From the NCBI RefSeq assembly GCF_901827155.1, contig NZ_LR594659.1, positions 4,650,001-4,714,000 on the forward strand: DNA of 64,000 nucleotides, read 5' to 3'. Each line of letters starts with the position of its first letter. The first letter of the stretch is position 1. Below are positions 17,790 to 27,716 of this stretch, one piece after another. The notes under the pieces were generated by a model. That model had not been told where the DNA came from. It was given only the letters and a program-made list of their open reading frames with translations, and searched no databases. This stretch comes from Variovorax sp. PBL-H6. GTDB lineage: Bacteria > Pseudomonadota > Gammaproteobacteria > Burkholderiales > Burkholderiaceae_C. The translations under genes and the position numbers were made by a program.

Positions 17790-17880
17790 CGTGAGGAATT
17801 CTATCGGCCCGACCGCCCCGGTTGCCGGCGTCATTCTCCTCCTCCCTTCGACCGTCCCTTCTTTTCGTCCGGCCCGCCCC

Positions 17881-18921
<1,041 letters not shown>

Positions 18922-18935
18922 GAAGGCCCCGCCGC

Positions 18936-19994
18936 GTGAGCATCGTCGCACCTATCCCGTCGCGCAAGCTGGTCACGGCGAGCTACCTGCTCATCGCCGG
19001 CGCCCTGCTGCTGATCATGTGGCAGGGGCTGCTCCCGGGATTGCTCTGCGTCTGCATCGGCTTTCTCGGCACGCGCCGGCTCGCACGCTTGCTCGACACC
19101 GGACTGGCCCGGCTGCTGCCTGCGAGGTCGCGCCAACAGGTGCCGGACGCGCAATCGTCCTGGTCGCGCATCGTCGCCGCAACCCTGGTGTCGCTGGCGC
19201 CGATCGGCCTGGGAATACTGGCCTTCTCGGAAGCGCGCGAGTTCGTGCTCAACGCACCGGAGCAATACCAGGAACTGCTCGACTACATCGCGCGCACGGT
19301 GCTTGAGTTGCGGCTCAAGCTGCCGCCCGACATCGGGGCTTACCTGCCCGAGGGGACGGCCGAGGTGCAGCGGGTCATCGCCGGCTACCTGCGCGCCCAG
19401 GCAGGCATGCTCGCGCTGACCGGCCGCGCCTGGCTGGGCGGCCTGCTGTTCGCCTACGTCGGCCTGATCGTCGGCACATTGGCGGCCGTGGCACAGCACC
19501 CTTCTACCGGCCGCCCGCTCGCCGAGCTGCTCAGGCAGCGCATCATCTTGTTCGGCGAGGCCTTCGGCCAGATCGTCGCCGCGCAGTTCTGGATTGCAGC
19601 GTTCAACACGCTGCTGACTGCGATCTTCCTGCTGTTCCTGCTGCCGCGGTGGGATCTGCACTTGCCCTACGCGACGGCGCTGATCACCTTGACCTTCGTC
19701 GCCGGCCTGGTGCCGATCGTCGGCAACCTGCTGTGCAACACGGTGATCACGCTCGTGGGCCTGTCGGTATCGCCGGTGACTGCACTGGCCTGCCTGGCCT
19801 TCCTGATCCTTATTCACAAGGCCGAGTACTTCATCAATGCCAAGGTGGTCGGCGCCCGTACGCAGATGGGGGTCTGGGAGCTGCTGTCCGTGATGTTCGT
19901 GGCCGAAGCCGTGTTCGGTCCGGCCGGGCTCGTGGCCGCACCGCTCTTCTACGCCTACCTCAAGAAGGAACTGCAGGCGGCACGGCTGGTTTGA
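18936..19994 (+). CDS. AI-2E (PerM) family transporter
   Basis: 352 residues from a GTG start. About seven or eight membrane segments: two near residues 15-45, one at ~70-90, a long loop rich in Glu and Leu at ~95-150, then a helical bundle at ~165-345. The GLVPIVGNLLCNTVI segment and the C-terminal GPAGLVAAPLFYAYLKKEL are typical of the family, which includes the autoinducer-2 exporter TqsA and Na+/H+ antiporters. The substrate is unknown. Likely co-transcribed with purM. Confidence 0.88.
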   Translation: MSIVAPIPSRKLVTASYLLIAGALLLIMWQGLLPGLLCVCIGFLGTRRLARLLDTGLARLLPARSRQQVPDAQSSWSRIVAATLVSLAPIGLGILAFSEAREFVLNAPEQYQELLDYIARTVLELRLKLPPDIGAYLPEGTAEVQRVIAGYLRAQAGMLALTGRAWLGGLLFAYVGLIVGTLAAVAQHPSTGRPLAELLRQRIILFGEAFGQIVAAQFWIAAFNTLLTAIFLLFLLPRWDLHLPYATALITLTFVAGLVPIVGNLLCNTVITLVGLSVSPVTALACLAFLILIHKAEYFINAKVVGARTQMGVWELLSVMFVAEAVFGPAGLVAAPLFYAYLKKELQAARLV

Positions 19995-20099
19995 AGGAAT
20001 GTCCTGAATTGACCGATTCCTGTCCTGCCGAAGGCAGACGGATGCCAGATGCGCAGGAAGAATAGGGCGCATCATCCACCCACCCTCGAGGTTGCCGCC

Positions 20100-20672
20100 A
20101 TGAAATCTTGTCTGATAGTGATCGATGCCCAGGAATCCTTCCGCCATCGCCCCTATTTCACCCCGCGTGACCTGTCGGCCTATGCGTCCGCCCAGAACGC
20201 GCTGATCGAAGGCTGCCGGGCTGCCGGCGTCCCGATGGTGCGCATCTTCCACGTTGACGGTCCCGCCCGCGCCGACAACCCCTTTGCGATCGAATCCGGC
20301 CACGTCCGGCCGCTGGCCGAGCTCACGCCCTTCGAAGCAGCCGCCACGTACACCAAGCACCGCCACAGTGCCCTGGTCGGTACAGGGCTGGATGTGTGGC
20401 TGACGCAGAACGGCATCGGCCGGCTGATCGTCAGCGGTATCCGCACCGAACAATGCTGCGAGACCACGGCGCGCCATGCCTCCGACCTGGGCTGGGCAGT
20501 CGATTTCGTCACGGACGCCACGCTGACCTTCGACATGACTCAGCCCGATGGCAGGCCCCTGCCGGCGGACGACATCAAGGCCCGCACGGCGACCGTGCTG
20601 GAAGGCCGTTTCGCGACCCTGTGCACCGTGGAGCAGGCGCTGGAGCGCGCCGGCGTGCTGGCTACGGCCTGA
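20100..20672 (+). CDS. Isochorismatase-family cysteine hydrolase
   Basis: 190 residues. The catalytic triad can be placed: Asp in LIVIDAQESF (residue ~9), Lys in TYTKHRHSAL (~90) and Cys in SGIRTEQCCETTARHA (~120). The cis-peptide region before the Cys is VSGIRTEQC. Members hydrolyse amide or ether bonds of small metabolites, such as nicotinamide, N-carbamoylsarcosine or isochorismate; the substrate here is unknown. It directly precedes a remnant of a GlxA-type regulator, which may once have controlled it. Confidence 0.88.
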   Translation: MKSCLIVIDAQESFRHRPYFTPRDLSAYASAQNALIEGCRAAGVPMVRIFHVDGPARADNPFAIESGHVRPLAELTPFEAAATYTKHRHSALVGTGLDVWLTQNGIGRLIVSGIRTEQCCETTARHASDLGWAVDFVTDATLTFDMTQPDGRPLPADDIKARTATVLEGRFATLCTVEQALERAGVLATA

Positions 20673-20686
20673 GGCGAGAACTTCGG

Positions 20687-20919
20687 ATGAGCAGCGCGCC
20701 GCGCATTCGCGTCGTGCTCGTGCTGCTGCCGAACAGCCCTCGCCCTTCCTGGCATACCGCAACCACCTGCATCCTGCACTCCACCGCGTGCAGGACGCGG
20801 TGAGTGAGGCGCCGCAAGACGACTGGAGCGTGCCGCGCATGGCCCAGGTGGCCCGTACCTCGTCACGTCACCTGACGCGCTTGTTCGTCGAGCACGCAGG
20901 CGTCGCACCCTGCGGCTTG
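20687..20919 (+). pseudogene. Remnant of a GlxA-like (DJ-1/PfpI plus AraC-type HTH) transcription regulator
   Basis: The first 16 codons read MSSAPRIRVVLVLLPN, the usual start of the DJ-1/PfpI-like sensor domain. Near 20736 the sequence jumps into another reading frame that encodes FLAYRNHLHPALHRVQDAV and RTSSRHLTRLFVEHAGVAP, the linker and first half of an AraC-type DNA-binding domain. About 200 codons of sensor domain are missing, the junction is out of frame, and the second helix-turn-helix is also lost after GVAP. A normal member has about 320 residues, so this is an internally deleted and 3'-truncated gene. The region up to 21013 holds nothing else recognisable. Confidence 0.8.
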
Positions 20920-21013
20920 TGCGATTCGTCCTATCTGAAAATCGCCTTCGTCCGGCGCGGCGCGCTCGGGACCAATGCTCTTCTACCGGTTTTGCTTCGT
21001 CGGTGACTTCCTC

Positions 21014-22078
21014 ATGAAAATCGCCCAGATCTCCCCGATGTACGAATCGGTACCGCCCCGGTTGTACGGCGGGACCGAACGCGTCGTTGCCCATCTCTGC
21101 AATGCCCTGGTGAGCCAGGGACACGAAGTCACCCTGTTCGCCTCTGCGGAGACCCGCACGCGTGCGCGGTTGGTGCCGATGCGCGAACAGGCGCTGCGCC
21201 TGGACCCGGCGCCACTGAAATCCGACCTCGCCACCCACATGGTCATGCTGCAGGAAGTCCGACGCCGCGCGGGCGACTTCGACGTGCTGCATTTCCACAT
21301 TGATCTGCTCCACTTCCCCTTTTTCGCGGACATGGCCGATCGCACGCTCACCACCTTGCACGGCCGCCTGGACCTCAAGGACCTGCCCGAGGCCTACGCG
21401 GAGTGGAAGCACTTCCCGCTCGCCTCCATTTCCAGGCACCAGCGCAGCCCGCTGCCTTTCGCACGCTGGCACGGCACCGTCCATCATGGGCTCGACCCGG
21501 CGCTCTACCCTTTCCAGGCGAAGGCAACGGGCGGCTACCTCGCCTTCCTGGGCCGCATCTCGCCCGAGAAAAGGCCCGACCGGGCGATCGCGATTGCCAC
21601 TCGCGCGGGGCTGCCGCTGAAAATTGCCGCCAAGGTCGACGCGGCGGACAAGGAATACTTTCGCGAGCGGATCCAGCCGCTGCTCGACCACCCGTTGGTG
21701 GAATACATCGGCGAGATCGGCGATGCCGAGAAGCCTGCCTTCCTTGGCGGCGCGCGCGCCCTGCTGTTCCCCATCGACTGGCCCGAGCCTTTCGGCCTCG
21801 TGCTGATCGAGGCCATGGCTTGCGGGACGCCGGTCATCGCCTGGCGCTGCGGCTCGGTGCCCGAGGTGGTAGATCACGGCGTCAGCGGCCTGATCGTCGA
21901 CGACGAGGTCGAGGCGATTGCAGCCGTCCACCAGATCGGCGCACTCGATCGCAACGAGGTCCGCGCCACCTTCGAGCGGCGTTTTTCTGCAGCAACGATG
22001 GCCAAGTCCTACGTGGAGCTGTATCGTCGGCTCCCGGCACACGGCAAAGACGACACTTCCTACCCCCAGGCGGCTTGA
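21014..22078 (+). CDS. Glycosyltransferase family 4 protein
   Basis: 354 residues, GT-B fold. Acceptor-side features: MKIAQISPMYESVPP and YGGTERVVAHLCNALVSQGH. Donor-side features: GYLAFLGRISPEKRPDRAI and the E-x7-E motif EPFGLVLIE followed by AMACGTPVIAWRCGSVPEVV. It transfers sugar from a nucleotide donor, with the acceptor unknown. It lies 2 nt before a debranching-type glucosidase gene, so the pair probably acts on one alpha-glucan or oligosaccharide. The ATG at 21014 was chosen over one at 20975 because MKIAQISP is the conserved start. Confidence 0.9.
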   Translation: MKIAQISPMYESVPPRLYGGTERVVAHLCNALVSQGHEVTLFASAETRTRARLVPMREQALRLDPAPLKSDLATHMVMLQEVRRRAGDFDVLHFHIDLLHFPFFADMADRTLTTLHGRLDLKDLPEAYAEWKHFPLASISRHQRSPLPFARWHGTVHHGLDPALYPFQAKATGGYLAFLGRISPEKRPDRAIAIATRAGLPLKIAAKVDAADKEYFRERIQPLLDHPLVEYIGEIGDAEKPAFLGGARALLFPIDWPEPFGLVLIEAMACGTPVIAWRCGSVPEVVDHGVSGLIVDDEVEAIAAVHQIGALDRNEVRATFERRFSAATMAKSYVELYRRLPAHGKDDTSYPQAA

Positions 22079-22080
22079 GC

Positions 22081-24243
22081 ATGAGTCAAGGCATGACGAC
22101 TGAACCGCCGCTCGCGGAGCTCGATGTAGAGGCGGTGCTCGAGCGCAATCCCCAGCGGCTTTTTGTCCTGAAGGAAGGCGACACTTTCTTGGTGGCCGAC
22201 GTCTATGGCGACATCACAGGAGAAGCCGACGGGTTGTTTCACAACGACACGCGCATGCTGTCGACCTTCCTCTTGCAGATGGGTGGCCGCAGGCCGTCGC
22301 TGCTGTCTGGCGCCGTGAGCCAGGACAACCTGTTCTTCACGGCGAACATGACCAATCACCCGCTGCCGCTGCTCGGCAATCCGGCCACGCCGGAAGGGGT
22401 GATCCATCTGGAGCGCAAACGCTTCCTCTGGGATAACCGCATCTTCGAGCGCATCAGCGTGCTGAACTATGGCGACCAGCGCGTACAGGCCCCACTGACG
22501 CTGCACTTCGCCGCCGATTTCCACGACATGTTCGAGGTGCGCGGCCAGCGTCGGCAGCAGCGTGGCGCCCGCGAGCCGTCGCTCCTGAAGGAGCGCGGCG
22601 TGGAGCTGCGCTATCAAGGCCTCGATGGCCTGCGCCGCAGCATGTGCATCGAATTCTCCGAGCAACCGCAGGGCCTGGACGAACGGCACGCCGCGTTCAT
22701 CGTGCAACTCGAGCCGCACCAGCGTTGGACCCTGCATGCAGAAATCGGGCCCTGCCCCACCGACGCTGGCTGCTCGCGCTATCGAGCTGCCGCTGCCGCT
22801 GCCCGCCGCAGCATGCGCACGCGCCAGCGGCGCGGCGCACGCGTGCTGGCCTCGGGCCGATTGTTCCAGTCGTGGCTCGACAAGTCGCGTGCCGACCTGG
22901 CCCTGCTCACGACCGACCTGCCCACCGGCCCCTACCCCTATGCCGGCATCCCCTGGTTCTCGACCCCGTTCGGGCGGGATGCGATCGTCACTGCATTGCA
23001 GACGCTGTGGCTCGATCCAGGCCTGGCGCACGGCGTGCTGTCTTTCCTCGCGCACAATCAGGCGCAGCAGACCTCGACCTTCCGCGACTCCGAGCCGGGC
23101 AAGATCATGCACGAGACGCGCAAGGGCGAAATGGCGGCGGTCAACGAGCTTCCCTTTGCCAAGTACTACGGCGGTGTCGACACCACGCCGCTGTTCGTCA
23201 TGCTCGCGGGCGCTTACGCGCAGCGGATGGGCAACGTCCGTGCGCTGGATGCCTTCTGGCCTGCGCTCGAGGCCGCGGCACGCTGGATCGAGCGGAACGC
23301 GGCCGGGCACCCCACGGGTTTCCTGAGCTACGCGCGCGGCGAGTTGACGGGGCTGGCCAACCAGGGGTGGAAAGACAGCAACGACTCCGTGTTCCATGCC
23401 GATGGAAGTACGCCGGAGGGGCCGATCGCCTTGATCGAAGTCCAGGGCTACGCCTACCGCGCCTACGCCGTCATGGCCGAACTGTCGCGCCTGCGCGGCG
23501 ATGCGGACGCGGCCCGCCACTGGGAGCACAGCGCCGTGGCACTGCAGGCCGCAGTCGAACAGCATTTCTGGCAGGAAGACATGCAGTTCTACGCGCTGGC
23601 GCTGGACGGCCAAGGCCAGCCCTGCCGGGTACGGGCATCGAACGTCGGGCATCTGCTGTACACCGGCCTTCCGCGTGCCGAGCGCGGACGGGCGGTCGCG
23701 GCGCAACTGCTGTCGCGCGCGTTCAATTCCGGCTGGGGCATTCGCACGCTGCCGCCCGAGACGCTGCGCTTCAATCCGATGTCCTACCACAATGGCTCCG
23801 TCTGGCCCCATGACGTCGTCCTCTGCGGCGCCGGATTGGCGCGCTATGGCGAACGCGACGGACTGGTGCGGCTCCTGAATGGCCTGTTCGAGGCCGCCAC
23901 CCACTTCGGCATGCGGCTGCCCGAACTGTTCTGCGGATTCGAGCGCGCCCCGGGCGAAGCGCCCATCGCCTACCCGGTCGCCTGCCTGCCGCAGGCGTGG
24001 GCGGCGGGCTCGGTCTTCATGCTGCTGCAGGCTTCCCTGGGCCTGCAGCTCGATGCCCACCGCAGCCTCATTCGTGTCGAGCAACCCCGATTGCCGGATG
24101 GCATCGACCATCTGCAGGTCCGGCATCTGCAGCTCGGCACCCAAAAGTTGGACCTGAGCTTTCAGCGCCTGGGCGAGCGGGTGGTTGCATTCATCGACTC
24201 GCAGGAGGGCCCGTCACCGGTCACGCTGTCGCTGAAGATGTGA
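22081..24243 (+). CDS. Amylo-alpha-1,6-glucosidase-like glycogen debranching protein
   Basis: 720 residues. An N-terminal beta-rich domain (residues ~20-230, with NPQRLFVLKEGDTFLV, GLFHNDTRMLSTF and a FERISVLNYGDQ segment) is typical of bacterial GDE N-terminal domains. A six-hairpin alpha/alpha-toroid follows (~290-700), with the catalytic-region landmarks PWFSTPFGRDAIVTALQ, GLANQGWKDSNDSVFHADG and MSYHNGSVWPHDVVLCGAGL. Family members trim alpha-1,6 branches or related linkages. It is 2 nt downstream of a GT4 gene. No glgA, glgB or glgX is in the window. Confidence 0.9.
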   Translation: MSQGMTTEPPLAELDVEAVLERNPQRLFVLKEGDTFLVADVYGDITGEADGLFHNDTRMLSTFLLQMGGRRPSLLSGAVSQDNLFFTANMTNHPLPLLGNPATPEGVIHLERKRFLWDNRIFERISVLNYGDQRVQAPLTLHFAADFHDMFEVRGQRRQQRGAREPSLLKERGVELRYQGLDGLRRSMCIEFSEQPQGLDERHAAFIVQLEPHQRWTLHAEIGPCPTDAGCSRYRAAAAAARRSMRTRQRRGARVLASGRLFQSWLDKSRADLALLTTDLPTGPYPYAGIPWFSTPFGRDAIVTALQTLWLDPGLAHGVLSFLAHNQAQQTSTFRDSEPGKIMHETRKGEMAAVNELPFAKYYGGVDTTPLFVMLAGAYAQRMGNVRALDAFWPALEAAARWIERNAAGHPTGFLSYARGELTGLANQGWKDSNDSVFHADGSTPEGPIALIEVQGYAYRAYAVMAELSRLRGDADAARHWEHSAVALQAAVEQHFWQEDMQFYALALDGQGQPCRVRASNVGHLLYTGLPRAERGRAVAAQLLSRAFNSGWGIRTLPPETLRFNPMSYHNGSVWPHDVVLCGAGLARYGERDGLVRLLNGLFEAATHFGMRLPELFCGFERAPGEAPIAYPVACLPQAWAAGSVFMLLQASLGLQLDAHRSLIRVEQPRLPDGIDHLQVRHLQLGTQKLDLSFQRLGERVVAFIDSQEGPSPVTLSLKM

Positions 24244-24280
24244 CGCTTGAAGAGCCGCGAAGCGAGATTGCGAGCGGCGC

Positions 24281-24703
24281 TCAAAGATAGCCGCAGAAGC
24301 GCAGCACATGCCCGTCGGGCTCGCGAATCGCGAATTCGCGCAGGCCCCATGGCTGCGAGGTTGGCGGTTCGACCACGTTGACGCCGCGCTTCGCATAGGC
24401 GGCATGCAGGCCGTCGACGTCCTGGCCCACGTGAATCACGATTTCGCCGCGCCACGCCTGGGCCTCGCCTCGGCGGCATTGCCACAGGCGGATGTAGACC
24501 GGGTCGCCATAGCTGCGGTCGCCCTTCTTCACCCGCGCGTAGCTGGGCGGCTCGCCGGCGATGAAGTCGAGCTCGAAGCCGAGTACATCGCAGAAATAGC
24601 GCGCGGCGCGGGCCGCATCGGCGACCGGCAGCACCGGCTGCACCCCGTGGAATTCGTGCAGCGTGCCGAGGTCGGCGGCCGCGGTCTTGCTCTCCTGCGC
24701 CAT
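24281..24703 (-). CDS. VOC (glyoxalase/bleomycin-resistance) family protein
   Basis: 140 residues. A single vicinal-oxygen-chelate module pair: the first half [17 protein letters not shown] with a DVLGFELDFIAG turn, the second half with VDGLHAAYAKRGVNVV and the closing REPDGHVLRFCGYL. Such small proteins are often antibiotic-binding or metal-dependent lyases/isomerases; the specific ligand is unknown. Its ATG overlaps the stop codon of the SirB1-like gene (ATGA), so the two are coupled. Confidence 0.85.
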   Translation of the reverse strand: MAQESKTAAADLGTLHEFHGVQPVLPVADAARAARYFCDVLGFELDFIAGEPPSYARVKKGDRSYGDPVYIRLWQCRRGEAQAWRGEIVIHVGQDVDGLHAAYAKRGVNVVEPPTSQPWGLREFAIREPDGHVLRFCGYL

Positions 24704-25554
24704 CAGTTCTCCGCCCGGCGCAAGGCGGCGACGCGCTCGGCGATGGCATCGATGTCGAGCGCATCCTCGGCATGCATCAGGTAGGTCTCCAGGTCACGCA
24801 CCGCACGTGCGGTGTTGCCCTGCTCCGCATGAGCCAACCCGCGGTCGCGGTGCTCGCCCCATGCTTCGGGAAAGAGCGTGACCAGGCGGTCCTGCACCGC
24901 GATCGCGCGCTGCCAGTCTTCCTGCGCCCGGTGGATTTCCTTCAGGTTGCGCAGCATGCGCCCGATGATCTCGCGCGGTGAGGTCGGCTGCAGGTACAGG
25001 CCCAGAGGCACGTCGAAGTCGCCGACCAACCCGCTGCTGCGCTTGTAGGGCTCGAGGCGCTCGCTGAGCTCCTCGCGCGAGAGCGATTTTCCTGTGAAGG
25101 GATCGATCACAACCTGCCCCTTGGGAAGCGTGATCTTGAGCATGAAATGCCCCGGAAAGCCAACGCCGCGCGCCTGCAGTCCCAGGCCCTGCGCCAGCTC
25201 GATCCACAGCACGGCCAGCGAGATGGGGATGCCGCGGCGCGTGCGCAGCACCGCATTGAGATAGCTGTTGTCGGGGTCGTAGTAGTCGTTGACGTTGCCG
25301 CCGAAACTCAGGTCGTGAAAGAAGAACTGGTTGAGGGCGCGCAGCCGCTGCAGCGGCGCAGCATCCGCGGGCAGCCTGCGCTTGAGGCGGGCAAGCAGCT
25401 GGTCGACGTCGCCCAGCACCTGCTGAACATCGAGATCGGGGTATTCGTCCTGGGCGAGGCTGGCAGCGGCTTCGAGGAGCGGGAAGTGGTCGTCGCTCTT
25501 GACAAGCGACTCGAAGTACTCGAGTGCGGTGGGCGCCTGGAAGCTGAACGTCAT
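24703..25554 (-). CDS. SirB1-family protein (transglutaminase-like fold with TPR-like tail)
   Basis: 283 residues. The N-terminal ~180 residues carry the SirB1 pattern: LNQFFFHDLSFGGNVNDYYD, YLNAVLRTRRGIPISL, LGLQARGVGFPGHFMLK and VIDPFTGKSLS. These correspond to the Cys/His/Asp positions of a transglutaminase-like fold, but the nucleophile position in this family is usually degenerate. The C-terminal ~90 residues (MLRNLKEIHRAQEDWQRAIAVQ onward) look like TPR helices. Function is not known. First gene of a two-gene unit with the VOC protein. Confidence 0.87.
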   Translation of the reverse strand: MTFSFQAPTALEYFESLVKSDDHFPLLEAAASLAQDEYPDLDVQQVLGDVDQLLARLKRRLPADAAPLQRLRALNQFFFHDLSFGGNVNDYYDPDNSYLNAVLRTRRGIPISLAVLWIELAQGLGLQARGVGFPGHFMLKITLPKGQVVIDPFTGKSLSREELSERLEPYKRSSGLVGDFDVPLGLYLQPTSPREIIGRMLRNLKEIHRAQEDWQRAIAVQDRLVTLFPEAWGEHRDRGLAHAEQGNTARAVRDLETYLMHAEDALDIDAIAERVAALRRAEN

Positions 25555-25608
25555 GTGTCTTTGTAGAGGAGCCCGCGCCGAGCGTCAAGGCAGGGCTTGC
25601 GCCGTGGA

Positions 25609-27174
25609 TCAGCGACGCACCAGTGTGCGCAGCTTGACACCCGCGAGCGCCAGCACAGCGAAGTACAGCACGGCCCCGCCGATCACCAGCGCTGCCAGCA
25701 GGCCGATGCGGTGCAGGCGCTGCGCCTGCAGCCCGATCCAGTCGAAGTGCTGGTTGCCCCAGACCAGCAAGGCGGTCAGTGCGGCAGTACCCGCCAGCAC
25801 CTGCAGCAGGAAGCGGCCCCAGCCCGGCTCGGGGCGGTAGCTGCCGCGACGAAGCAGGCCGACGAGCAGCCAGAGCGCATTGATCATCGCGCCGATGGCG
25901 ATGGTGAGCGTCAGCGCCGCATGCTGAAGCAGCGGCACCAGGGCGACGTTGAGCAGCTGCGTCAGCACCAGCACGGCCACCGCGATCAGCATCGGCGTGC
26001 GCGTGTCGTGCTTGGCGTAGTAGCCCGGCGCGAGCACCTTGACCGCGACAAGGCCGACCAGCCCGACGCCGTAGCCCATCAACGCCAGGCTGGTGCGCTG
26101 CACATGGAATTCGGTGAAGGCGCCGTTATGGAACAGCACGGCCACCAGCGGTCTCGAAAAGACCAGCAGGGCCAGGGCGCAGGGCACCGACAGCAGCACC
26201 ACCAGGCGGAGGCCCCAGTCAAGCATGGCCGAGTAGCGCGCGTCGTCGTGGGCCGCGCGCGCACCGGCGAGCTGCGGCATCAGCACCACCCCGAGCGCCA
26301 CCCCCAGCAGCGCGGTGGGGAACTCCATCAGCCGGTCGGCATTGGTGATCCAGCTCACGCTGCCGGTCGCGAGGTGCGAGGCGATCTGCGTATTGATCAG
26401 CAACGAAATCTGCGCCACGCTGACGCCGATCAGCGCGGGCAGCATCAGGCGGGCCACGCGGCGCGTGCCCGGGTCGGCCCAGGCGGCGCGCATCGCGCCC
26501 AGGCCGAGGCCGATGCGCGGCATCATCCCGAGCCCCCGCAGCGCTGGAATCTGCAGCGCCAGCTGGAGCAGCCCGCCCACCATCACGCCTGCGCATTGCG
26601 CGTAGATCGGCTCGATGCCAAGGCGCCGGAACCATGGCGCGCCGACCACGATGGAGAGGATCAGCGCCACGTTCAGCAGCACCGGCGCGGCGGCCGGCAC
26701 GGCGAACTTGCGCCAGGTGTTGAGGATGCCGCCGGCCAGCGCCACCAGCGACATGAAGCCGATGTAGGGGAACATCCAGCGCGTCATGACGACGGCGGCC
26801 TCGAAGCTCTGCGGGTCCTTCTGCAGGCCGCTGGCCATGGCCCAGACCATCAGCGGCGCCCCGATCACGCCGGCTACGCACAAGAGGACGAGGGTCCAGG
26901 TCAGCAGCGTCCCCACGTGGTCCACCAGAGCCTTGGCGCCCGTTTCGCCGTGCTCGGTCTTGTTGGCCGCCAGCACCGGCACGAAGGCCTGGCTGAAGGC
27001 GCCCTCGCCGAATACGCGCCGAAACAGGTTGGGAATGCGAAAGGCGACGTAGAACGCGTCCGTCATCGCGCTGACGCCGAACACCGAGGTCATGAGCACG
27101 TCGCGGATGAGCCCCGTGATGCGGGAAGCAAGCGTCAGCAGGGAGACGGTGGAGGCGGATTTGAAGAGCGACAC
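25609..27174 (-). CDS. murJ: Lipid II flippase MurJ
   Basis: 521 residues, about 14 membrane segments. Flips lipid II across the inner membrane for peptidoglycan synthesis. The start MSLFKSASTVSLLTLASRITG and RDVLMTSVFGVSAMTDAFYVA are the family N terminus. RIPNLFRRVFGEGAFSQAFVPV contains the conserved Arg residues of the central cavity. Divergent from rpsT, a very conserved neighbour arrangement in beta-proteobacteria. The short spacer to the SirB1-like gene (25555-25608) holds no obvious terminator. Confidence 0.97.
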   Translation of the reverse strand: MSLFKSASTVSLLTLASRITGLIRDVLMTSVFGVSAMTDAFYVAFRIPNLFRRVFGEGAFSQAFVPVLAANKTEHGETGAKALVDHVGTLLTWTLVLLCVAGVIGAPLMVWAMASGLQKDPQSFEAAVVMTRWMFPYIGFMSLVALAGGILNTWRKFAVPAAAPVLLNVALILSIVVGAPWFRRLGIEPIYAQCAGVMVGGLLQLALQIPALRGLGMMPRIGLGLGAMRAAWADPGTRRVARLMLPALIGVSVAQISLLINTQIASHLATGSVSWITNADRLMEFPTALLGVALGVVLMPQLAGARAAHDDARYSAMLDWGLRLVVLLSVPCALALLVFSRPLVAVLFHNGAFTEFHVQRTSLALMGYGVGLVGLVAVKVLAPGYYAKHDTRTPMLIAVAVLVLTQLLNVALVPLLQHAALTLTIAIGAMINALWLLVGLLRRGSYRPEPGWGRFLLQVLAGTAALTALLVWGNQHFDWIGLQAQRLHRIGLLAALVIGGAVLYFAVLALAGVKLRTLVRR

Positions 27175-27239
27175 GGCCGGAAGTGTATGTGGCTGCGCGA
27201 GCTCTCCCTGGCGGCCGGGACGGGCGGTCGCCCAGGCCC

Positions 27240-27245
27240 TATAAT
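27240..27245 (+). promoter_or_regulatory. Candidate -10 box of rpsT
   Basis: A perfect TATAAT lies 47 nt upstream of the rpsT ATG in the murJ/rpsT divergent spacer. The -35 region (about 27217-27222) is GC-rich and has no consensus match. Confidence 0.5.
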
Positions 27246-27292
27246 GGAGGGCTTTGCCGCATCATCCGCAGACACCGTAAGGAACATCCATC

Positions 27293-27604
27293 ATGGCATC
27301 CACCAAGCCCAAGAAAAAGAACCCGCGCCTCGCGTCGGGCCGCAAGCGCGTCCGCCAGGACACCAAGCTCAACGCCGCGAACACCTCGCTGCGCTCCAAG
27401 TACCGCACCGCTGTGAAGAATGTCGAGAAGGCCGTCGTGGCCGGCGACAAGACCAAGGCGGCAGAACTCTTTGCAAAGGCCCAGAGCATCGTCGACACCA
27501 TCGCCGACAAGGGCATCTTCCACAAGAACAAGGCAGCTCGCGACAAGAGCCGCCTGGCAGCCAAGGTCAAGACCCTGGCGCTCGCCGAAAAGGCCGCCGC
27601 CTGA
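27293..27604 (+). CDS. rpsT: 30S ribosomal protein S20
   Basis: 103 residues, strongly basic and helical. Begins [19 protein letters not shown] and contains [43 protein letters not shown], the S20 signature. Binds 16S rRNA helices early in 30S assembly. A TAAGGAACATCC sequence before the ATG gives the ribosome binding site. Followed by a strong hairpin terminator. Confidence 0.98.
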   Translation: MASTKPKKKNPRLASGRKRVRQDTKLNAANTSLRSKYRTAVKNVEKAVVAGDKTKAAELFAKAQSIVDTIADKGIFHKNKAARDKSRLAAKVKTLALAEKAAA

Positions 27605-27672
27605 CGTCTTCAGGCAAGCCCGGACGGGCATCGCGCCAGTCCGCCGTTTGATCTGGGTGCGCTGCAGCAAAG

Positions 27673-27702
27673 TGAAAAAACCGCCTTCGGGCGGTTTTTT
27701 CA
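27673..27702 (+). terminator. Rho-independent terminator, probably bidirectional, between rpsT and the DUF3579 gene
   Basis: TGAAAAAACCGCC (27673-27685), a TTCG loop and GGCGGTTTTTTCA (27690-27702) form a perfect 13-bp stem with A/T runs on both sides. It lies 69 nt after rpsT and 15 nt after the convergent DUF3579 gene, so it can end both. Confidence 0.9.
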
Positions 27703-27716
27703 TGGGCGGGTACTTC

